Assembly (NCBI GenBank): GCA_964059195.1 | Contig: CAXKWD010000004.1 | Span: forward strand, 118,127,938-118,191,937 | DNA length: 64,000 nucleotides | Source of the DNA: Ectobius pallidus | Taxonomy: Eukaryota; Arthropoda; Insecta; Blattodea; Ectobiidae | Direction of reading: 5' to 3' | Part shown: piece after piece, positions 22,099 through 31,618 of the stretch | Layout: each line of letters opens with the position of its first letter | How positions within the stretch are numbered: the first letter of the stretch is position 1 | Translations under genes and position numbers: made by a program | Notes under the pieces: generated by a model | Database searches by the model: none | Seen by the model: only the letters and a program-made list of their open reading frames with translations | Told to the model about the DNA's origin: nothing

Positions 22099-23379
22099 TA
22101 GGGTTCGGATGTTTATGACCTAAAAAACTGGAAAATATGACCTTAAATATGCCCTTAAAAATGACTAAATATGACCCAAAAAATCGTAAATATGACCTAA
22201 TAAAAGAAAGTATTTTCTAATAATAAATGTTCCACTTTTAAACGTTTAATGAAACTAAATTACTACATCGCATGAATGCAATCAGGATCGTGTTTTTAAG
22301 AATTTTACATATTATTCACAGTTTTGCTTGTAATGGACATCTAATTTTAAAGCATTTGCTTCTGTGTGATTGCTTCACCACTTCAATATAATATTTTGTA
22401 GTCCATGCGTGTCCCTATAAAACGTGAAAAATTGCATTAATTTAAAAATTAAATTTCTATTAATTGGGCATAAACATTAAATGAATGAAATAAATTTCAA
22501 AGTAGGCTAATACGTACCAGTTTTCAGTCTCCTTTTTTGTCTGCATTACACTATACAACACGTGCATTTTAAGATTATCGAATAGAAATCTTCTCCTGTT
22601 GTCACTTAATATCATCTTAAACCGCGAGAAGCTCCTTTCGACGTTACAGGATGTCACAGGTGCATATTTGAAGAACGTCATTAAATCGTTTTGCAGCCGT
22701 CACTTTAATTTCACACACTTTGCAATACAAAATTTTCCCATCGGTGCAGAAGTGGTTTTCTCCAAACTCCTTAACAAAACTTTTTAGTTTTACACTTTTA
22801 GAACACTTATTTTTCGGCATTTTGATGTTACCCGATACCACTGCAAGTGTGAACTGAAAATCTTTTAAAACTGTATCTATTGAAAGTTGTTAACAACAAG
22901 GAGGAAGGCGGTAAAACCCCGTGCATTGTGCTTCAACTACCTGCACTTGTTACTTACTGTCCCTTCACATTCCAGTTACAGTCAAACCAAAATATTAGTA
23001 ACTCTTTCTCGAAAAAATTTTAACTCTACGATTTAGTGCCTACAGTATACTGTGCAATTGTGCTCTTTTACCGAATTTATTACTGAAATATGACGTTAAA
23101 TTAAAAAATGACCGAAATATGACCAAAACTATAAAAATGTCCAAAATATGACCTGTGCAATTGTGCTCTTTTACCGAATTTATGACTTAAATATGACATT
23201 AAATTCAGAAATGACCGAAATATGACCTAAACTATAAAAATGTCCAAAATATGACTTTATATGCAAAATAAAAACGGTTCAATTAGGATAACAAAAGTGC
23301 AATTCGTGTTTAATTTCTGTTTGCGGCAAGATTAGACGTCAGGATAAAAATATGATATGTCATGAACATCCGAACCCTA
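22099..23379. mobile_element. hAT element, 8-bp TSD, internally deleted
   Basis: The TIR is TAGGGTTCGGATGTT (left) with the matching right end AACATCCGAACCCTA. The perfect 8-bp target duplication GTTATGAC is at 22091-22098 and 23380-23387. Subterminal regions are full of ATATGACC-like words on both sides. The right side carries a tandem duplication of about 102 bp (23051-23153 and 23154-23254). It encodes a shortened minus-strand protein, annotated separately. Confidence 0.95.
22460..22841 (-). pseudogene. hAT transposase with the catalytic core deleted
   Basis: On the minus strand, 22841-22680 encodes a BED/CGBP1-like N-terminus (LKSFVKEFGENHFCTDGKIL then YCKVCEIKV, with a C..C pair). A frame change follows near 22680, and 22681-22460 encodes a C-terminal dimerisation motif (NVERSFSRFKMILSDNRRRF). 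The DDE catalytic region that should lie between is missing. It therefore has a DNA-binding end and a dimerisation end but no nuclease. This is either simple decay or the arrangement seen in short CGBP1-like derivatives. Confidence 0.75.
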
Positions 23380-23387
23380 GTTATGAC

Positions 23388-23911
23388 ATTAAACATCATA
23401 GGTAAGGTTTTCTTTTTCCAGGAAGCAGGAGTTGAAAAAAGGGCTTAAAAAGGTAGATGTACTTTTCTTGCTTTAATTTTGGCTAACTCTTTGACAAGAT
23501 CTTTTAAATATCTACTTGAGTGGCTAACTTATTTTCGGTGGTAATGGTAGCAAGACCTGAAAGTCTTTCCTGGCTCAGGGATCTAAGCAGATATGTTTTA
23601 GTTACCTAGTCTTAGTTCAAAAAACTTCTTTCTGTGCTTGCCACAGAGATCGGTATGTCAAGAGAACCCGAAAAGCCACACATAAATTAGGGAACCCAGT
23701 TTCAAGGTAATGACTGTAAATGTAGTTCAGTACCTCTTCTGGTGTCTGTGACTCTAAATGTTGCTGCCCCTAAATGTTTCTAACAATTTCCCTCCCAAGG
23801 CAGCCGCCTAATTTGCCTATATGGATGAGACTGCCCTGCTTTGTTGTTTCCTTTTCCGAAAAGGATCCAAGAATTAATCCTGTAGACAAATAGTCTGTAA
23901 GCTACATTCAC
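23388..23911. other. Repeat-derived sequence without clear gene
   Basis: The stretch around 23740-23830 (GTCTCTAAATG-like text, then CCCAAGGCAGCCGCC) may be the right part of an element whose left part is 21470-21540 (GAACCGGCTCTAGG ... GCCCCCTAAATTGTCACC). I could not prove the pairing. Confidence 0.3.
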
Positions 23912-23940
23912 ACATTCCTATTGTAAGTCACCCATGGAAA

Positions 23941-24735
23941 ATGCTTCCCAAAGCAAAAGAGTCCGGAGTAATAGTCCCCCATTCGGATCTCCGGGAGGGG
24001 ACTGCATTGGGATCTAACCACCTAAAGAGTTTTAATATCCTACAATGGAATGCTAGAGGCTTCAGCCAAGATAAGAAGACAGAATTACAAAAACTTTTAC
24101 ACAAAGAAGATGTAGATGCATTCGGAATAATGGAAGCTAATCTTTCAGAAGACCAAAAACCATATTATGACCTAAAAGGCTATACAACTAACATACTTCC
24201 TAAAACTAGACAAATAGCGAGTGGGATACTGATAGGAGTTAAATCAAGTATAATATCACAATTCGAAATTGCAAAAGAAATGAATGAAGTTGGAAAAACA
24301 GAAATTGCAAAACTAAAATTATGGAAAAGTAAAGAATTCTTTGAAATTTATTTTGTTTACAATTCTCCAAATAACATACCAGATTTCAATCTAATAGAAA
24401 TAGGTAACAAAACTATCGTAATTGGAGACTTTAATGCACACTCAGATTACTGGGGGTATAGCAAGAGTAACACTGCAAGTAAAACAATAGAGGAATGGCT
24501 AAACACTAACAACTTAGAACTGATATTTGAGAAAAGCCAAGAAGCCACCTACACACATCACACAGGCTCTTCCACAAACCCAGATATACTCATGGTGTCT
24601 ACAAACATTGCCGAAAGAACAAGCAGGAAAATTATGGATAGTTTAGGCTCCGATCATAGAGCTGTAATAGCTAGCATCAAAATGCGTCCACATCCAAATA
24701 TTACAACAAAAACAAAAAAAATCTTGGAATTTTAA
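23941..24735 (+). pseudogene. I-like LINE endonuclease domain
   Basis: A 264-codon frame. LQWNARG near residue 35 is the N-motif, IMEANL is the E-motif, GDFNAHSDYWGY is the central DxN motif, and LGSDHRAV near the end is the catalytic SDH. All AP-endonuclease signatures are visible. The frame ends at 24735 after a poly-A run (AAAACAAAAAAAATC) where the ORF should continue, so a frameshift separates it from 24797-25319. Confidence 0.85.
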
Positions 24736-24796
24736 GAAAGGAAACTGGCTAGGATATACAAATGAAATAGAGGAAAAATTACCAAATGAGATCCAA

Positions 24797-25319
24797 TTGA
24801 ATTCAAAGTCAACAGACAGCATTAATAATAAAATATGTGATATACTGATCAACACAGCAAAGAAATACATACCAAGGGGCAGAGTCAAAACATATAAACC
24901 TTTCTGGTCTGAAGAATTAGAAGTATTAAAAAATGAGAGAGAAAAAGCTAGACAAAATTTTGAATGTAACAAAGACCAGGCAAGTAAAATAGATTGGAAA
25001 CGTAAAACTGCAATTTTCAAAAAGGCGCTAACCCAAGCTAAGAGATGTGCATACAATAAATTTGTAGAAAAACTAGACTATAGGAAAGATAGTAATAAAG
25101 TCTATAAATATATATCATCAGCCCAGAGAGAAACCAAACCAAAGCAACCAATACTCTATAGGAATACAGAAGTAACAGATGAAGATAAAATTGCATCCAT
25201 ATTTAATAACAATTATACATCAAATCAGGTACCGAAAGAGTACAAAAAACAACAGAAGGATATGAAAATAGAAATAAAAAAACAAAGGCAAGATATAAGT
25301 GGCCCTACTCACATCACTC
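24797..25319 (+). pseudogene. I-like LINE linker before the RT
   Basis: It reads RVKTYKPFWSEELEVLKNER ... KRKTAIFKKALTQAKR, the 'PWW...L......R......' helix-rich linker that precedes the RT in Jockey/I elements. It ends at about 25300, where the inserted minus-strand LINE 3' end begins. RT motifs 1-5 are absent from the window. Confidence 0.75.
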
Positions 25320-25650
25320 ACTTCACTTAATTCCTGTCGTTCCCTCTGGAACATAGGGCAGTTGTGAAGCACTTCCATCCTTCTCTCTGGGCCGCCAGCG
25401 CTTTGACTTCTTTCCATGTTTTGTTTTCGTTTAGAATTTCTTCTTCTATCGACATGTTGTTCTAGGGCGTCCTCTACGCCTGGCTCCTTGTGGGTTCCAG
25501 TCGAGTGCCTCTTTTACTATTGCTCCTTCTGTTTTCCTGAGTGTATGGCCAATCCATCCCCATTTTCTAATTTTTACTTGTGTGCCTATTGGTTTCTGTC
25601 TTGTTTGTTCCCATAGGTCTTCATTTGAGATCCTTTCCAAAACACCTAAA
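25300..25650 (-). pseudogene. Foreign LINE 3' end inserted into the I-like LINE
   Basis: The minus strand encodes RISNEDLWEQTRQKPIGTQV, then RKWGWIGHTLRKTEGAIVKE, then GARRRGRPRTTCR. This is a classic RTE/CR1-type ORF2 C-terminus ('W..(I/V)GH.LRK...I...ALDWNPQG.RRRGRP..TW'). A short 3' UTR ends near 25300. It occupies the place of the missing RT core. Confidence 0.8.
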
Positions 25651-26486
25651 GAACTAAAAAGCTTGGAGGAATCTATCCAAAAAGCTCTAGAAGAACTAAA
25701 GAAATGTTGTGTCAACAATCTCATGAAGGTAAACATAGCAAAAAAAAAACCAACTTCCAGCTATTCTCTTTGAGGAAGAAAATTGATGAAGTGAATTTGA
25801 AATATGAAGATACTAAACTCCAAAGAACAGAGAATGCTAAATACCTAGGGGTTATTTTTGACAAAAAACTAACCTGGAGAAAACACATAGACTATGTAAG
25901 TAAGAAAGCAACCAGCAGATTCAAAATTTTGAAAAGACTAGCAGGCACCAAATGGGGCAGCTCCAAAAAAACATTAAACATTACTTACAATACATACATA
26001 AAACCAGTTCTTAAATACTGCGGTGAAGCACTAATAACATCCAAAACTAATAAAGAAATTTTGGTACGCACACAGAATCAAGCACTACGATTAATAACTG
26101 GTGCAGTGAAAACTACCCCAGTCGAAGCATTACAAGTAATCACATCTAACAAACCAGTCATAGCAGAACTTGAAACACAAGCACTCTTAACATATGAAAA
26201 GTTAATAAGGCTCCCTAATTATGATGTATTAGATAAATATAAAGATTTCCAGCACACCCTGAAAACTCAAAATGGATTTGTACAAGAAGTTTCAAAGTTA
26301 AAAGAAGAGCTACAAATACCAAAGCAGAAAGAAAATCTGTTACATATTAATAACCCAGTTAGTATCTTTCCAATACATTACAGCCTAAACTTAAAGGAAA
26401 ACTTCAGCAAGAAAGACACTCCTCCAGAACAAGCAAAGGCTCTCACATTAGAAATCCTACATACAAAGTATCCTGCAGAATTCTGA
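25651..26486 (+). pseudogene. I-like LINE RT C-terminal region
   Basis: It resumes with LKSLEESIQKALEELK, then 'AKYLGVIFDKKLTWRKHI' (RT motif 7/thumb: YLG..FD..L.W..HI) and 'QNQALRLITGAVKTTPVEAL'. There is a frameshift near 25745 in the A9 run. The frame then stops at TGA 26484-26486, but the same frame continues into RNase H, so this is a single nonsense change. Confidence 0.85.
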
Positions 26487-27266
26487 ACCCATATATACAC
26501 AGACGGGTCTTTTTCTGACCCCCAAGAAGGAGCTGGAGCAGGCGGAACTTGTCAATTCTTCTCTTTCTATAAGAAGGTTGGGATATGTACAACTAATTTT
26601 GATGGCGAAATAGATGCAATCTACACAGCCCTCCAAAATATATTCACTTGGCTACAGAACTGCAAGAATATTGTAATACTGTCAGATTCCAGAGCTGCAA
26701 TTCAAGCAATAGCATCAACCTTTTGCCCAAAGATGTCAAAAATTCAAGAAATACATAGAATGATTAAGCAAATTTATAATTTAGGGAAAAACATAATCCT
26801 TCAATGGATCCCAGCCCACTGCGGGACTTTCGGGAATGAAGAGGCTGACATGTTGGCAAAGAAAGGCTCCAAAATTAAACAAACATCAAACCTAAGCTTT
26901 TCATATGAATCTGTAAAGCGGATTATTAAAAGGAAGACACATCTAAATTACCTATCAAAATTAAAAGGGAGAAACGAAAACTCTAACTGGAGAAAATTAT
27001 TGGAAAACCCAAATGTAGTCCCAGATATGCCTCGAAAGTCTACTGTTACCATGGTTAGACTCATTACAGGACATGTTTGTTTAGGCAAGCATCTCCACAG
27101 AATTGACATACTTGCATCTCCAAATTGCGTGTTGTGTTCTCAGGAAGAGGAAATGAATATGGATCACCTGGCAAACTGTGAAGCTCTTAAAGTTCAAAAA
27201 GACATTACTTCAAAGTATTGGGAAGCAAGAGCAAAAATGGCTTTGGTGTCAAGTTTTGGGCATTAG
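26487..27266 (+). pseudogene. I-like LINE RNase H domain and C-terminus
   Basis: It is in frame with the preceding RT segment. RNase H acidic residues are all present: IYTDGS (D), FDGEIDAIY (E), LSDSRAA (D) and WIPAHCGTFGNEEADMLA (H and D). The C-terminal 'C.LC..EEEMNMDHL..C' zinc-knuckle-like motif ends the protein. The stop is TAG at 27264-27266, after which the (ATAC)n tail begins. Confidence 0.9.
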
Positions 27267-27301
27267 ATACATACATACATACATACATACATTCCTATTG
27301 T

Positions 27302-27878
27302 TCATAACTTGTAAGTCTTCCCTTCCAAAATTGGATTCCGCCCTCAAAGCACACAACAGCAGAAACACTCATGATGAAGACTGCTGATGAAATGCATTCA
27401 GTACTACTTACTCGGTTTGGATTCTCAATATTTTCTTCTTCTGGTCTTTATAATTAGACTCTTCTTGGGCTTGAACTGATGTGGCCTGATTCCAGACAAT
27501 ACTCGAGAAACTAATAAATATTATAAAATATTAAGACATGATACGACACCAACAGTAAACTAGCTAACACAGACTGGTATGTCTCTATGCAAGCCACTCA
27601 AATTCATAGCCATAGTGAAGATTGATCTATGATGTCAGATCAAATTATTGCCGGAACTTTCAACTTGAATTGCAGGCATACGGATAAACGTAGAAAGCTC
27701 GGTTTTTTGCACAAACTAATCTCTAAATCAATCTCTTGTTTAAGTCCATTTTCACCTGAACATGGATTTTTAAGATAACAGGACGTTAAAATTAACCATG
27801 ATCCATAACTTAGAAATCAGTGAGGTTCTAGGTCAGCCAGCAGTAAGTTACTGTTTTTATGTAGGCCTACTCTAAATT
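27302..27878. other. No recognised feature
   Basis: Unique-looking AT-rich DNA between the LINE and TIR element 4. Confidence 0.4.
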
Positions 27879-27882
27879 ATAT

Positions 27883-29970
27883 CTGTGGTGCTAAGGCAGA
27901 ACCCGATATGTCCAAAACTGCAATTTTTCAGGAGAGGAATTTTAAAGTTCAATAGATCGCAGAAATTCAGATTTTTTTTATATTGACTTGCCAAGTTTGT
28001 GATAGTGTTACCGAGAGAATATTTCCGTCCTTTAAGTCAAACAGTTGTAAAATCTCATCACAAAACGTAAATATTTACATAAGTTAGACATATCGTCCTT
28101 TGCCTACTTCAGTTGTCTTTTGAAAAGTGATTTATCGCTTGTTTGTTTTGCTCACTAACGACATATCGGTGTTTACCTTCTTTGAAATATCTTGATCCCA
28201 TGAACGTACAACGGTAGGAAAGCTGGGCTATTGTTATAGGACATGAGATAATTTAGGAATTAAACACTATTTACTTAATAAAAAGAATGAATAAGATTAT
28301 TTACTAATTTATTAAGGCACTTTACTCGATTTAACTGCTTTCTGGAAGCTCTTGTACTCTGTTGCTGCTGTCCAGGTTTTCGTAGAAGGAATGACAGTCA
28401 GTGTGTATAAGGAGAAGTAGGCTCAGGAGATCCTTCTTCTTAAGGGGGTTGATGGGCAGTGGACAGTTGTAACATGCTGTCAAGGAAGGAATCGTAGGTC
28501 TGCCTCGTTTCGATCGCCGCAGATCAAGTATGCGAAAGTCTTGGTCATCAAAGGAATTTTTGAATTGCATTAAACCAAAAGTTTTCCTGTACCTAATCCA
28601 TTTGTTGTCAAGCCAGTTCTCTTTTCTGCCCTCCGTGTCCGTTGTCCTTGGAGTCAAATGGTCGTGCACCAGTTTCGAAAATGAGAAGAAGTCCTCTTGT
28701 TGCCTTATTTCATTGACCTGGAATGGTTTTTTATTCTTTACGGTTCGAACGAACTGGAACCAGTCTCGGGGTACCATGATCGGTATTTCGGTTTTCTTTT
28801 TAGCCTTTTCAATACGAGCATGGTCTACGTCACATTCTAGGTGAGTGTGTCCAGGTAACAGAAATTTCTGGTCCACACAATCTATGTGGGTGCTCTTACT
28901 GACATAAAGGAAAACGTGGCAGACATGTTAATATTCCGATTTTGACCACCGCATGTGTCTGAGTAAGTCACAACATGGGTTACAACATGCCCGAAAGGGC
29001 AGAGTTTCAAGCTTTTTGAAAATGCATGAAGCAGTCTCTTCAGATCCTCTCTTTCCGATTGCTTCATGCCACATGTAGCAGCTAGTGGTACCTCCATGTG
29101 GGGTGCAGTCTCGGATAGTTAGGTTGTATGTTGAGAGAAGGTGTTTATAAAATGAAACGATTGCGGTCAGAGAAGGGGTATTTAAGACTTGCTGCAAATC
29201 AAACACTAAAACCCTTATTTTCGGGTCTTCTTTTGCACTGGTTTTATCAACATCTTTCATTCTGTAGCCTAGATCTACTATTTCCTTGTGTTGATTACGA
29301 CCGATGATCAACTGGCTGTTTTCTTTTGGATCATTACTTTAATTTTTATTATGTAAGAATCGCAAGTCTTACATGTATCAACATGTGGCTGCTTAAATGA
29401 GTAACCAGTGGACTTAAATACCTCTCTGAATAAATCATAAAAAGCAGCATTTTCATGCTCACTTTTGTATTCATTGTACAACATCCTTATGTTTAAGTGA
29501 CTACTTACCGGCTGAAGCCATTTCGACGAGCCTAGAAGCCCTACTCTTGACGGAAATTTTAATAATAAATTGATAAAAATTCACATAAGCCAAATTGAAG
29601 CTGACAAGGCAGACGAACGAGAGATGCTACTCATACGCAGAGCTCCAGTCAAGCAGACTGATGTCACCCGGAAATAGGCAAATGAGAAGATGCCACTAGC
29701 CGATATGTCAGACATATCGGAAATTCTCATCACTAGAGTGTGGCAGGAGGATGCCAGAGCCCGATATGTATACCATATTGGTTTCTGCCACCAAACAATT
29801 TCTTAGAAATTGACATATCAGAATATTATTTTTCATAATAAACTATTATAGACAAATAAGAAACATATCGGATTTTGCCATCACATTCTTCATCAAAATC
29901 TCTATAGGTTGATACAGAAAACAAAAAATTGAATTTTTCTGACATATCGGGTTCTTCCTTAGCACCACAG
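27883..29970. mobile_element. TIR element 4 with dispersed GACATATCGG motif and transposase remnant
   Basis: The ends are CTGTGGTGCTAAGG followed (after one differing base) by AGAACCCGATATGTC, and the exact inverse at 29941-29970. ATAT flanks both sides (27879-27882, 29971-29974). Because the local sequence is itself ATAT-palindromic, the 4-bp TSD is likely but not strict. The motif GACATATCGG or its complement occurs at 27903, 28087 (9/10), 28160, 29700, 29711, 29761 (near match), 29812 (near match), 29873 (9/10) and 29941. All are outside the coding region. It is 2088 bp. Confidence 0.85.
28331..29560 (-). pseudogene. Transposase remnant of TIR element 4
   Basis: Read on the minus strand in several frames. 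29560-29340 gives SSHLNIRMLYNEYKSEHEN, then KQPHVDTCKTCDSY (a C..C pair). 29311-28928 gives FDLQQVLNTPSLTAIVSFYK, then YMWHEAIGKRGSEETASC. The overlapping frame 29097-28882 gives YSDTCGGQNRNI. 28876-28331 gives KFLLPGHTHLECDVDHARIE. The D in FDLQ, the D in YSDTCGGQN and the D/E cluster in GHTHLECDVDHARIE are candidate DDE residues. At least two frameshifts disable it. Proteins of this type are common in arthropod repeats; I cannot name the superfamily with certainty. Confidence 0.7.
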
Positions 29971-29974
29971 ATAT

Positions 29975-31618
29975 TATGAGAAAGTAAGGACTAATTTTTT
30001 TCTCATTAATAGGGAAATGATTTTGTGGTGCCATGCAAAATATAATTCAAAAGAAAAGGGATCTTGGTTGACGGTTATCGAGCGTGATACACTGAAATTA
30101 TGTTTACAAGGTGTTGGGTTATGTAGGAAATATCTTAATAATAAAAGGATTAAACCTCTGGGCTAGGGTGGAGGACCAATCTACAAGGGTTGTAGACACA
30201 AATAGAGCAAGTGGATTTATCATAGGCACTGGAACAGAGATCCACAGATCTAAATGGGTTTAACACCTTTCACATGTAATAAACTATGTAAACTTTATTC
30301 ACATGTGTAATAATAGAACTAAATGAAAAATACTTGTATAACAAATGAAATGTGCAATGTACTGAGTTGCGGGGAAACTGAGCACATGGGCAAAAATATG
30401 TATAATTAATTCATATAATAAATTATATATCAAAACACTGTAAATCGTTGATATAGTCAGTTGTAGGCTGATTTTAACTGAAATATCAAGAATAAACTTA
30501 AATTGCAATATGAAAGATTACTTCACTGTGAACACTGTTGCACAATGCGACGTAATACTAATAACGAGCTAACAAACGGATCTGCTAGCTGTAAACAATG
30601 GAACACTGTGGTAATTATTGTAGAATAATTACACAAACACAACAAAACTTAATACTTGTAGTTTTGTGATTAAATTTGTGGTTTAAGAGCAAGGATGCGA
30701 CTGTTGCACCATGTCTTGAAAGCATGCGAACTGGCTAATGTGATCGCACACGTCGAAACTGTGTGGATGCTTGCTAGTAACTGAACTGAAGCGACGCCGA
30801 GGGCCATGCACAAGGGCCCCTAAATCTGCACCTGCTGCTATTGCATCATATCACGACACTGGAGAAATGCTGACTCAGGCGCGTGTAAATATCTAGCTGC
30901 CATTTGAATAGAATAACTAAATAGACATATTGCTTGCACGAACACAAGGAGATGCAAAATTTAACCTGGTTTGCAAAATAAATCCGTATTTACCACAGAC
31001 AATGCTTAAATGCCAACAGAAAAGTTTCCACCATTTGGGACCTTATCTCTAACATTTCTTCATCTGTTTCAAAAACCAGTCCTTTTCCCAGGTAGCACAT
31101 TTCTCCCAGAAGATAGCTGTAAAGCAACTGCCGAAAGCTCAGAATCAATCCTGCTACTCACTGTTAAAAGACATACCTTACATTTATCAAGTAATTACAG
31201 TATTATAAACAGTGACGGAGGAACCGAACCATGTAACTTGTTGGAAAGTGGGCATATAAAGCTGTTGGCCTGTGCAAAAGAACCAATTAGATAAAAGATT
31301 ATGTAGGTTGCATTATGGAGTCTTTGGAGATAAACAATGTGCCATGTAACACCACGGAGAAACTCCGATTGCAACATTCATTCATTGAATTCATGAGTTA
31401 CAATACCTTATTTAGTCATCACGGCCTACTTGATCATATGCAAAACTGTGATTGTAAGGTAAAGTTTGCAGATGAATAGAAGCTTTCTTAAAAGAATAAA
31501 AGCTAATTCTGTAGGCCTACTCTCTTCCGTTGTCAATTGAATTGTGATAGAAGTGTATATTACCATCCTTAGTAGTGCATTATAAGGAGTAGTGTAAAAG
31601 TGTATAGTGATAAGAAAC
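29975..31618. other. No recognised feature
   Basis: Intronic AT-rich DNA. The small ORFs at 30299-30508 (-) and 31010-31294 (+) show no family signature. Confidence 0.4.

Larger units (their letters stand above)
23925..27288 (+). mobile_element. I-like LINE with RNase H, rearranged
   Basis: The target-site duplication ACATTCCTATTGT (13 bp) is at 23912-23924 and 27289-27301. The 3' end is an (ATAC)n microsatellite from 27267. The order is endonuclease, linker, (RT core missing and replaced by a foreign LINE 3' end), RT C-terminus, RNase H and CCHC-like end. An RNase H after the RT points to the I group of clades. The element integrated as a unit, since the TSD is intact. Confidence 0.9.
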
